A DNA stretch of 25,296 nucleotides, taken from assembly GCA_014885115.2 (NCBI GenBank), contig WKLE02003166.1, forward strand, positions 1 through 25,296, written 5' to 3'. The notes under the pieces were generated by a model. The model did no database searches. It saw only the letters and a program-made list of their open reading frames with translations, and was not told the origin of the DNA. The first letter of the stretch is position 1. The number at the start of each line of letters is the position of its first letter. Position numbers and translations under genes: made by a program. This DNA is from Asterionellopsis glacialis. Its lineage: Eukaryota > Bacillariophyta > Plagiogrammaphyceae > Rhaphoneidales > Asterionellopsidaceae. Positions 10,801 through 17,826 of this stretch are shown piece after piece.

Positions 10801-13800
10801 CGGCCTTCGTATAAATGGCAATGCGTTGCTGGTAACAATAGCATTTCAAGAATCGTCAAATTGGCTTTCTTCTTTCTCTGTTTAATGAAAGTTTCCGTCG
10901 GGATTTTATCCTTCAATACCTCCAAGGCTCTTTTTGCTACTGGCTTACCGTTTTCGTTCTGTAGCAAAGGTAAGACGAACGCAAGTAGATCATGTAGATG
11001 GCTGCGTAATACTTTTGAAATACCACTGTCGGTAGTCTGGACACCTAAAAAGTCGAATGCTTCTTCTAGATATTCCCATCCTCGTTTCGCCCTTTTCTCT
11101 TCTGAGTGTGCTAAAAATGTGATGATTACTGGAATCAATATCTTTGGTTTTCGTCCAGCATATTCTACCATTGCATCAGCAGTTAGTTGTTCAGAATCAA
11201 GCACACAGTTGCTGTCACGTTCGCCACCGGAGGCTCGTCTCTTTTGGTGCATGGTGCCCAAAGTGGACTCTCCGCCCTGCCCCGCCTTGAGAAGAATTCG
11301 CAACATTACAGGTGAACTCATTATCAACGGGACTTCACAAAGTTTGTAGTTATGCTCGAGCCACATTGTTAGTAACCAGACCGACTCGTCGTTGATCATA
11401 TCTTCAACACTGGTGTAACCACGCATTGCTGCCGTCCTTTCGCAGACTTGAAAACATAAGCCCTGGAGGTCTGGCCGAATTTTGGCAACTTCTATAATAT
11501 CAAAGAATACTTTGCGAAAGATGCTTTCATCAGACGTGGTACCAGCTATGACGCCAAGACAATGGAGAGAGCTTGCTTCTATAGAAAAGAACGAACTTTC
11601 CCAGGCGGCGTTCTCTGCCTCATTCAAATTGCCCCGCGAACCGAGGTCTTTATCTTGGTACCATCTTCTGAATTCTGGAAGTGCTTCATACTTGGCTTTC
11701 AATGATGGCAACAGTTTTAGTACACTATCTACAACCCGTTTATTGTTCAAGTTGCGGAGTGCAGCTCTCACCGCTTCGTTGCATCTATGTCGAACATTCT
11801 CGTTCAAATCTATCAGTGATGGCATCACAAAATCTGTTGCGAAACTGAAGTCAAATTTAGAATGAAAGTTGGCTCTTCCGCTTGAAAAGGCTATTGTAGC
11901 AGCATGAAGTTGCACGGCTCGAAAATGCGGGCGTTGTTTTAATGTCCTACGTTCAATCTTACTTACTTCAGATTTTAAAAGGGGTACAAGTTTTTCGCAG
12001 TCGACCTCGTCCAATGGACGCCCTTCCAAATCAGATTCACCTAGACGTACTAAATCTGCGCATCGCAGAAATCCGTACAAATGTTCAGGCATGGCAGGTG
12101 TACACCCATGCCGTATTTGACCAATGATGTTACAACTGAGTGCGATTACTGACTCACTACTTTCTCTGTCGCTTTCAATATCGTCGGAGTCGTCATTCTG
12201 TTTCAATGCTTGCAGGTATTGCTGGTGAAGTATTACACTTTCACTGCACAACAGATCTACGCCTTCAACTAGTTGTTTTGCCTCTAAGTCGTCCAATAAA
12301 ATGCTTCCAGAATCGCTTTTGTCCTCGGAAAAGAATGGTAAGATAGAATTGGCGACAATATGGCAAGACCTATAAGATGGTTGTAGAAGCAAAATGGATG
12401 CAGCGATTAGTTTTGCACTAAGAAAATCTGGAGGACTGTAGTTTTCAGCTGCTCCATTACTAATCTGGTGACCAGAAGAGTCAATATCTCCACCTGTTCG
12501 CCTTCGTTTGGAACCCATGATAGAATTGTTGGGGTGGTTCCTTTTTCTGGTAGAAGAAGGAGGAAATTCATCATCGTCGCTGTCATCAAACGTCTTGCGG
12601 TGAGGTTGCTTCTGCGCAGCCTCACGCCCGTAAGCTAATTCGTTGTCGTCATCATCATCGGAACGATCGTCATCAAACCTTGTTTTATTTCGCTGATAAA
12701 TATAAGATTTAGTCTCCATGGATGCTTGAGAGTGTGAAGGGTGTATGTTCTTCGGCCTTTCTTGATACTCTTGCAGCATGGAAGTGCACGTGTTGAAGAT
12801 AGACTTTGCACTATTTACTATAGCCAAGGGCACGTTGCTGTCCTTCTGAGGCAAAAATAAGGTGGTCGATGCACGCAGCAGTTGGAAAAGATTGGTTGCT
12901 ATTACTTTGAACTCCTCCGGATTAGTCGATGTTTGTGGAAGCCGAGAGCTAACATCAGATAATACTAACACGATTAGCTCTGTTACTCGGTTTATTAGTT
13001 CGGGTATGATAAGTGTACTTTCCGTGCTTGGAATAGCAGTTGACAACAACACTTTCAATGCTGATGTGCGACAGAATAAAGATTTTTGAGGAGTGTTGTC
13101 TTGGTCCTGCTTTTTATTTATGGTATCTTTATCAATGTCGTTAGAACTATCGCTTGACATATCCTCATTAGTTGATAGATTCGTGGGCGTTGTCGTTGGT
13201 TTAGTATTTTTTAAAAGCATTTCTAAAAATTCAATCGCAATTGATCTGAGTGCAGATGAATGTGATGCAGGAACAGAGTATTCACGGAGAGACATTTGCA
13301 AGTGTAGTAGTTTGCTGATCTGCTTTCTCTCCTTGAAAGAACCTGCAAATATTTCATCAAAACGATCAGAAGATCCACTTGTTTGCATGTCAACATGTGG
13401 TGACAATGGAGACAAACAGACTGAACCCCCCCAAACGACATGAAAGAAAGCTTTTGTAGACGACGAGCTATCTCCGAACGATGACAAATCCGACTGGAAT
13501 CCAGTTAGAGAATCCACCAAACCGGTTAGACGGAATTTCCTTGAACGTTCTACTTCAAAAATTGTATCGCATGGAACACCTCCACCATAAATCAAGGCTG
13601 ATATACAAGCGGATGCAGCTGCCAAAGCATTAGAACCTGTATCTTCTGCAAAATGGGTTGAACATATTGCTTCTTCAACACGTCGCAAAGTCATGAATAA
13701 CAGTCTAGATCTTCGACTAGTAGTTTGGATATGACTGATACTTGACGGGACGGCTATTGATTCATTATTCGTGCTTCTTTGTTGAAAATCAGTTATGATT

Positions 13801-16580
13801 TTGTACATACTTTGGGAACTTTGGGAATCAATAACATCATCACCATTTTCTGAAAGTCCCGTGCTATACAAGGTTGCATGCATGAGTTCAAACGCACTTC
13901 TTTCTACTGTTGCAGCATTGGTAAAAGCAGGGAGTTTCCAAATGTCATTTTGATTTGCATGCATAAACGGTTTGTTATCACCCTGTTCCTGCTGTTGTTG
14001 CGGCTGCTGATGCTGCAGTATCCCATCAGTATTGATTGGACGGTGCTTCAGTTGTGATATGCAGGATGGATCTGTGCAACAACATTTGACCATTTCTGTC
14101 AACAAGACAAGAACCATTTCTCCAATAGATCCTAATGAAGCTGATTCCGTATGAGAAACATAACGAAATTCAGTTTTGAAAATGATTTGCCATACACGCC
14201 TCCAAACAAAGCCCAATAGTTCGATAGATGATGCTGATGTTATTGTGTCAGAAAGTGTTGTATGGTCTAGCCCTGTACTAGAAAATCGATGTACAATCAA
14301 AGTGGTACACTCTGTTAATCGAACCAAACACATGAGACACCACATTTGAATTGCAGCATCACCAGTGCTCCCACCGTGTGCCTCCAAAACATTGGATACT
14401 AAAAACACCATCAAGGTTAAATCACGAGGAGAACAAGAATTACTATGCATCACTGCAGGAGACAACGATGACCACTCGACATCTTCCTTGTACATATCTT
14501 CAGCACCATAGCAATGTTTGTTTTCGTTGATGTCGTCATACATTTTCCAATATCGTTGAGAATGAGATGTCCAACATTCACCTAAAGGAAAAACTTCCGC
14601 ACATGCACAAATCAATTGCAAACATGTCATGATTGAAGCGGAAGAAGAAGGATCACCATCGATTGAAGTTGTACATTTCATGCCGTGCCTATCTGATATT
14701 TCTTTTAATATAGGGAAGTGGTTTGCTATATTGGTAGTTGTGAGGATTGGTTGCGCTGTTATTTGCTTGGTGGTACTTGAATCTTGTGTTGAGGATACAA
14801 ATGCTACTGCAGTTGATGTTGCAGAAAGAGGATCATCGTGTTGTTGCACTTGTTGTGGAGTTAACATTGTAGATGGTGTAATCAATGAAGAAGCAGATTT
14901 GGAAATAGCAGTCGCGCTGGCAACGGCGATCGATGTTATATTCCTAGCGTCACAATAAAAGGCCCACAATGGGAAAATGATACGTTGAACCCATGGACTT
15001 GATACCAAATTTTTCATCGAACAGCAAGGTTCTTGATGTACAGAGTCTGCGCTATAATTGTCTTCAACGTGCTCTTTATCTAATTGTTGTTGGAATAACA
15101 TTTCTATAGGATCATCTAAGGATTCCCATTCTGCCTTGGCTAAGAATAATCGTTGCCCACAAGCAAGTAATCGAACACACAATTCTAAATGCCGTTGTTG
15201 TCGTGTTTCCAATATTGTCCATTGTGATCCCTCACTTCTTCTCCTATTGGTTGTTGTGGTATGTTGTCCTCGTTGTCTTTGTCGCTGTCTCTGTAGGTTC
15301 AACGTAGACATAGCCTTGGGTACCTCTGATAGTACTATCTGTATCCAAAATTGAATTTCGGTAGCATCAATTAATCCGCAAGAAGAAGTACTAACACCCC
15401 CGTATAAATCACCAGGTAATAAGCCTTCCAAATGGAGTCCTCCCACTTGGCAAACGTACAAATATGCCAAAACAAATTCATGTAAGGATTCCTTAGATTG
15501 ATTTTGTGCATGATGCTCATAACAACGTTTGGCAAATTTCATTATAGTACGTCCTGCTACTGTTGCTGTTGCTGGTGATACTGTACTTTCACTTTCTTCC
15601 TGTTGTTGTTGATTATTTGACGTTGTGGATGATGGTTGCAATAGTAATGGTATACAATGTTGAGGGTATGTATTCAAAAGAACTGTTAATGCATTGAACA
15701 TATATCTGTATATAGAACTTTGTCGTGTTTGTTGATGTATATGTTGTTGACACCATTCTGTTATAATTTCAATACAAGATGGTAATATCAAATACATCCC
15801 AACCCCCAATGAATGTAAGGTTTGAATTAAACTTGCAAATATTTTAGCAACATCTGGATTTTCTTCCTTGCGTGTAGTAGCATGTGAAATTAGTAAAAGT
15901 TCGTCTTGTAAATCAGCCAATATAGAATGAACTTCCACATGTGGACGATAATAGGCAACATACTTTGGATGACTACATAATACATATAACAATTGGTACA
16001 AATCAGATTTACCTATGGCCAAAGCTTGATCATCATGCAACATAGTTTGACAGTAATCTAATAACATCCAAACTTCACGTTGTCCTAAGTACGAAGTATT
16101 GTTGAAATTAGCCATGGACGTAGTAGTTCCAGTAGTAGTGCCATGGCTTAATGCAGAGGCCGCGGCGTTGGTGGTAGCAGCATTAGAAGCAGTCATCACG
16201 GAGGAGGAGGATGCTGTTGATCCTGTACACAACTTTAGCAAGTTTAAAGGTAAAACAATATCTTGATGTGCCAGTTTAGCTTTTTTTTGTTGTGCAATAT
16301 CTGTTGTAGCTCGAATTGCACTCTCAATGACAAGACTCCACATGATGGACAAAGCTTTATGTCTACCAGTTTTTATTTCCATGTAGACATTATTTTCGTT
16401 TTGATCCAAAGTTGATGACAATGAGGAGGGTGCTGGAGTCGCTTCCATAGCAAGACGATCACGAATTCGTTTATTTGACAATAAAGAAAATAATTTGTCA
16501 CCTGCATCGCGTCGTTTTTTTACTGCTTTGGTGGTTGTTAGAATGTCACACAATTCTTTGATTTCATGGTAGGTGCTCAT
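4839..16580 (-). CDS. ATM: ATM/Tel1-type PIKK checkpoint kinase
   Basis: A single exon encodes 3913 residues, against about 3056 in human ATM. The frame is open to a non-ATG codon at 16661 and contains an ATG at 16580. I chose 16580 because the TAN motif, typical of the ATM/Tel1 N-terminus, starts within ten residues of it (L10, L14, K18, R23, R24, L30, L33). A long helical solenoid follows, with Q/T/S-rich inserts in the first 900 residues. An acidic tract near 1300-1315 and a bipartite basic NLS (1345-1361) suggest nuclear import. FAT spans about 2500-3250. The kinase has K3568 in LVKGNDDIRQDAV, catalytic D3733 and N3738 in GDRHCQN, and D3752 in HIDFG. The activation segment FEQGKILSVPETVPFRLTRD is nearly identical to ATM and unlike ATR, mTOR or DNA-PK. 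The FATC ends at GWAPWV, like GWKAWV in human ATM. All catalytic residues are present. Inferred role: serine/threonine kinase signalling DNA double-strand breaks. Confidence 0.95.
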   Translation of the reverse strand: MSTYHEIKELCDILTTTKAVKKRRDAGDKLFSLLSNKRIRDRLAMEATPAPSSLSSTLDQNENNVYMEIKTGRHKALSIMWSLVIESAIRATTDIAQQKKAKLAHQDIVLPLNLLKLCTGSTASSSSVMTASNAATTNAAASALSHGTTTGTTTSMANFNNTSYLGQREVWMLLDYCQTMLHDDQALAIGKSDLYQLLYVLCSHPKYVAYYRPHVEVHSILADLQDELLLISHATTRKEENPDVAKIFASLIQTLHSLGVGMYLILPSCIEIITEWCQQHIHQQTRQSSIYRYMFNALTVLLNTYPQHCIPLLLQPSSTTSNNQQQQEESESTVSPATATVAGRTIMKFAKRCYEHHAQNQSKESLHEFVLAYLYVCQVGGLHLEGLLPGDLYGGVSTSSCGLIDATEIQFWIQIVLSEVPKAMSTLNLQRQRQRQRGQHTTTTNRRRSEGSQWTILETRQQRHLELCVRLLACGQRLFLAKAEWESLDDPIEMLFQQQLDKEHVEDNYSADSVHQEPCCSMKNLVSSPWVQRIIFPLWAFYCDARNITSIAVASATAISKSASSLITPSTMLTPQQVQQHDDPLSATSTAVAFVSSTQDSSTTKQITAQPILTTTNIANHFPILKEISDRHGMKCTTSIDGDPSSSASIMTCLQLICACAEVFPLGECWTSHSQRYWKMYDDINENKHCYGAEDMYKEDVEWSSLSPAVMHSNSCSPRDLTLMVFLVSNVLEAHGGSTGDAAIQMWCLMCLVRLTECTTLIVHRFSSTGLDHTTLSDTITSASSIELLGFVWRRVWQIIFKTEFRYVSHTESASLGSIGEMVLVLLTEMVKCCCTDPSCISQLKHRPINTDGILQHQQPQQQQEQGDNKPFMHANQNDIWKLPAFTNAATVERSAFELMHATLYSTGLSENGDDVIDSQSSQSMYKIITDFQQRSTNNESIAVPSSISHIQTTSRRSRLLFMTLRRVEEAICSTHFAEDTGSNALAAASACISALIYGGGVPCDTIFEVERSRKFRLTGLVDSLTGFQSDLSSFGDSSSSTKAFFHVVWGGSVCLSPLSPHVDMQTSGSSDRFDEIFAGSFKERKQISKLLHLQMSLREYSVPASHSSALRSIAIEFLEMLLKNTKPTTTPTNLSTNEDMSSDSSNDIDKDTINKKQDQDNTPQKSLFCRTSALKVLLSTAIPSTESTLIIPELINRVTELIVLVLSDVSSRLPQTSTNPEEFKVIATNLFQLLRASTTLFLPQKDSNVPLAIVNSAKSIFNTCTSMLQEYQERPKNIHPSHSQASMETKSYIYQRNKTRFDDDRSDDDDDNELAYGREAAQKQPHRKTFDDSDDDEFPPSSTRKRNHPNNSIMGSKRRRTGGDIDSSGHQISNGAAENYSPPDFLSAKLIAASILLLQPSYRSCHIVANSILPFFSEDKSDSGSILLDDLEAKQLVEGVDLLCSESVILHQQYLQALKQNDDSDDIESDRESSESVIALSCNIIGQIRHGCTPAMPEHLYGFLRCADLVRLGESDLEGRPLDEVDCEKLVPLLKSEVSKIERRTLKQRPHFRAVQLHAATIAFSSGRANFHSKFDFSFATDFVMPSLIDLNENVRHRCNEAVRAALRNLNNKRVVDSVLKLLPSLKAKYEALPEFRRWYQDKDLGSRGNLNEAENAAWESSFFSIEASSLHCLGVIAGTTSDESIFRKVFFDIIEVAKIRPDLQGLCFQVCERTAAMRGYTSVEDMINDESVWLLTMWLEHNYKLCEVPLIMSSPVMLRILLKAGQGGESTLGTMHQKRRASGGERDSNCVLDSEQLTADAMVEYAGRKPKILIPVIITFLAHSEEKRAKRGWEYLEEAFDFLGVQTTDSGISKVLRSHLHDLLAFVLPLLQNENGKPVAKRALEVLKDKIPTETFIKQRKKKANLTILEMLLLPATHCHLYEGRTLSEQDYVNSIKDFVAEIRGIENSFDDEYCDLLQDIGSSFTECLVHAKSYLYLASATVDKERCWKAISIVYDLILGRIEHGKTTGTQLSFGIHTIVDIMLEQTLRCLRSRAVEKILNIFTLVIETRPDQDFLRELSFVLYRVIGALLQVHEEAQKDLISICTNKLIKCNSKRKKSLGLLLFRKNAFEMDTEYSWEFNQEEQVNQKKEEQNSIAVTTYASHLSDEVRDLLTLSYDALNCVLQLHSHLQALPSHSIKPIGTLATQSTKMDFLSSTNVKFAGHLLLKKTVDDIDYIQEDDLSDLHKTAKTLRDGRFSLHSSSQGKGGTVSDFLTIDARLVLGDLKHIWNRLRRRRDRQYFQDNPKEKKSVVSIVQELVALCDSDMPVQIRSAASQCLGELCPSEIADLSTLEFERSTCLSLIGKNFNANRFIVELQAKALELLSKYLMSPRAQTSLVAMETAKALLGTKEGRESWQLIKDGESKRLLMPFRNQKKATRRLNSSAIEEHFRSLSINFDLTGTEDRSWCWNTKLWQCSNTGKNSFDQWIRHLVFALITCCYGENLATEKSNSNALGDRLFFRLCAEMSALEQGFASMLFPGIIFDLLNTPVQVESRRKSVRDNVRVDTFIGDSNSTEHRQLSLCFSVLLASSTTQLNTNVPFISATDTRALELAIDTLEMLRTITLKRFLSSKSHKTNVRSLPGRKSTSPGATPGSTSGRIYNENIDQSPLWEGVPFGIVLNLDGLDVVRACLHSKRFATALFYIEMYCDNWYGCSVGALEKIAEGRCLDANYAVRNISGFGNMESSPSTTSRISFDDDFSRAIELAGLLKSCYLHLHECEDLRAVETRVSALQFDREDVNAFGDSSAELRTLEDLRNLDTKWNVRPNQASTSLLIVKCMENLGLKNILKTNLDGLLSNSRRLDELSVPQKSMLRDKWFQQSLHFLQWDDSLAMPTSQSTTGHHPSYGTSVGLPSAIYSQTESIQQGFYEILTQSFESLVQDDIEAFSNRLFSARECALERVGVLVGAEALAEDLSRFVEKFQVLNDLNDLATDTSNIQKLCARWGLANDSVPTQDVSLLNFEGIRNGSFFSHRNEEFAFSIREITLRIMASKASHSESCRTMPLISHLCLSCSSAREYGDAESASGSLQRLRHLILSEKDTLLNCVGFADAHFQLHLEEAKIKESQGDFSNAIRIAKLLVNHLRREESKEALTDNGKMLCTEALLKVGRWMTDYKVEPAKAILQTYLKPAKQMAEMIHSSRNDSRSASLSSTAHFTLAELVANLYESVSERLSSRDWKQAGEDAKQRESELEECETLLESFKKKSSKKNRDKEELKKRYNDTYVYTFRLRKEVELILGERKKVESSLPVFLSLALESYGSALTLCDNANYDVSRHVYRMVSLWFENFARNSINNILSESLKKIPSFRFVPLAYQLFSRIDEVNGMSPDTNSEFQDTLQQLVLRMCADHPYHCLVQLIALSNGKKVGSTGDAFHLNVGNSKVVAAEKILSLLTRADSAFVSDLLDSYGSLVESYIDLALAPTDVYHREKKLTGISYQDLHSKKLCKTRLDKCFSSVKLHKCPPCVLTKPPNLRPQADYGDGTEDPIGSERIERFEADFAITETGIHRPKIVICQGTKGTRFKQLVKGNDDIRQDAVMEQVFTYVNDLMKYRKSSSRSNQELRTTSHAANQLKVVTYNIIPLSPAAGVLEWVNDTISFHEYLNGRSRRLGAHAKYYPGEWSGGLCSTHYKNSPISAQRETFDVICSHFSPAFRFFFVERFSHSLQMWHAAKMMYTRSCAVNSIVGHILGIGDRHCQNILIHEKTGEIVHIDFGVVFEQGKILSVPETVPFRLTRDIVDGMGPNGTEGTFSRAAEATAAVLRENASSLMTILSAVVSDPMYKWNVSPVKRRQREEDSDFLRGDDFEQNVKCDNTSGNEDATRAIARINEKLQGYEDGTAGERQSVAGQVQLLINSARDPENLCSIFVGWAPWV

Positions 16581-16618
16581 GATTATCGATAGATCTGAAA
16601 TCTGCGTGTGTCTCTCCC

Positions 16619-16624
16619 TATATA
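16619..16624 (-). promoter_or_regulatory. TATA-like hexamer upstream of ATM
   Basis: TATATA lies 39-44 bp upstream of the ATG at 16580. It is self-complementary, so strand is assigned only from context. If used as a TATA box, the 5' leader would be very short, which also favours 16580 over any upstream start. This is weak evidence; AT-rich hexamers are common here. Confidence 0.25.
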
Positions 16625-17140
16625 GTATGGTATATGCTAGTATGATTTGTAAAATTTTCAAACAAAATGCCTTGCTTGCTGCCGATACGTAAACCTATAG
16701 AATCATAAATGGTCCGTTTCTTCTCTTTCTGACTCTAGAAAGTTTCTAAACAATCCTGTTTGGTTGACAACACTATCTTGGATTCCCTTAGAAGTCAGGG
16801 GGGTTTACTGGTTGATTAGAGTAGTTTGTTGGTTGGTCGTTGAGGCCGGAAAGAGCAAGGAGGCGGAAAGAGGATGGAGTTGATGCGTCAAGACGATGGC
16901 CAATGCATCGCATGGAAGGATCGGGAAGGACGCGACGCGAACTCGGAGGGAGCACCTCAGCTTCGAGAAATTTCCTGACAACTGACTGTCTGGGAAGTAC
17001 AGTGAAGAGACAAACATCTCGTCAATTCCCTTACATACGTAATATCCAACCCACACAAAAACCCATCTTAGTACATATGCATGTGGAAAGTACATTTTCT
17101 GGTATTGTATGGTGCCTTGGTTACAAATAGATCCTACAGT

Positions 17141-17174
17141 ACCTATCTACAATTAATTATTTGTAGATATAGGT
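17141..17174. repeat. Imperfect inverted repeat, AT-rich
   Basis: The left arm ACCTATCTACAA (17141-17152) and the right arm TTGTAGATATAGGT (17161-17174) are reverse complements apart from two extra bases in the right arm. An 8-base AT spacer separates them. The perfect core is TCTACAA/TTGTAGA. It could form a hairpin; function unknown. Confidence 0.6.
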
Positions 17175-17407
17175 TTGATGTTTTCCATTAATATTAATAT
17201 CTTTCCAAGGGTATCTTTGTACATAAATGATATTATAATTTCTATTTTAAAAGTAATACATGTATTTGTGTCAAAAGGATATAATATCAAGATTGCCTCT
17301 GGTCACATCCACCACATCGTCCTTTCTTACCTTTGAATCTGTACTTACTTACTACAGGTAGGATAAGGCACCGGCTAAGTAGCTGATGCCAGGTAGCCGG
17401 CAACGTT

Positions 17408-17433
17408 GTACCTGGTACCTGGTACTGTACCTG
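17408..17433. repeat. GTACCTG short tandem repeats
   Basis: The heptamer GTACCTG occurs twice in tandem at 17408-17421, then a truncated GTACTG, then GTACCTG again to 17433. Because CAGGTAC is its reverse complement and also occurs nearby (17461-17466 in part, and 17497-17506), the cluster can pair with itself in several ways. It lies just upstream of the decayed Roco-like locus. Confidence 0.65.
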
Positions 17434-17485
17434 TTCAGTTAAAGTAGTACCAGATACCTCCAGGTACTACATAGGACCCGGCTCT

Positions 17486-17503
17486 TACCTGTGGGTACAG
17501 GTA
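17486..17503. repeat. Perfect 7-bp inverted repeat
   Basis: TACCTGT and ACAGGTA flank a 4-base GGGT centre. It belongs to the GTACC-rich cluster just upstream. Short hairpin potential only. Confidence 0.6.
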
Positions 17504-17514
17504 CCTATTCTTGA

Positions 17515-17826
17515 GACAAACTAGGTCCTACGGTACGAGACTACCAGACACGACTCGACTCAGTGGTCGACGACCGGCTCGACGGCAATATCCCAGACGT
17601 GCTTCGAAATTCTTGGAATGTGTCAGTCCCCTGGTTCGAAGTCGAACGTTTTGTGTTTGATTGACGATTTAGGTTCACCGATGAGTCCATTTACGACAAA
17701 GGCGGAATTCTGTTTCCCCAGCAAAGAGTATTAATAACCATCACGGACGCTAGCACTTTGGTGAAGCTTGATGAACAGATGAAAGCCACTGACACGATTC
17801 TTCAAGAACTCGACCCTAGAGCCTAG
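17515..17826 (+). pseudogene. Decayed 5' part of a Roco-like gene (or unresolved exons)
   Basis: One frame is open from 17515, reads 49 codons of ordinary protein-like composition (including SWNVSVPWFEVERFVFD), meets a TGA at 17662-17664, and continues in the same frame for 53 codons (FTDESIYDKGGILFP, then ITITDASTLVKLDEQMKA) to a TAG at 17824. The downstream reading continues one base shifted, overlapping at about 17820. I see no ATG that starts it. The pattern of sensible protein, then a stop, then sensible protein, then a frame switch suggests decay. Alternatively, small introns remove these breaks; a TTTAG at 17669-17673 could serve as an acceptor. Resemblance to the end of a Roco COR domain is a weak impression only. 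Confidence 0.4.

Larger units (their letters stand above)
16581..17514. other. Spacer upstream of ATM with repeats
   Basis: No gene is supported. Frames of 96 codons exist on both strands (16805-17095 minus; 16840-17130 plus) but overlap each other and show no domain features. The stretch from about 17130 to 17290 is very AT-rich. An imperfect hairpin lies at 17141-17174, and a dense cluster of GTACCTG-type repeats and small palindromes runs from about 17400 to 17540. Confidence 0.5.

Noticed and set aside
10861..11349. 162-codon plus-strand frame, and others like it, opposite ATM
   Set aside because: Antisense shadows of a confidently assigned kinase gene; no domain features of their own.
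16581..16661. 27-residue N-terminal extension of ATM
   Set aside because: The frame opens at a non-ATG codon, includes a TATATA-like promoter element, and the TAN motif sits next to the ATG at 16580.
16805..17130. Overlapping 96-codon frames on both strands
   Set aside because: No domains or supporting context, mutually exclusive, and next to AT-rich spacer.
17625..17655. GGTTCGAAGTC resembling a tRNA B box
   Set aside because: The flanking bases do not form a T stem, and no acceptor stem or A box is present.
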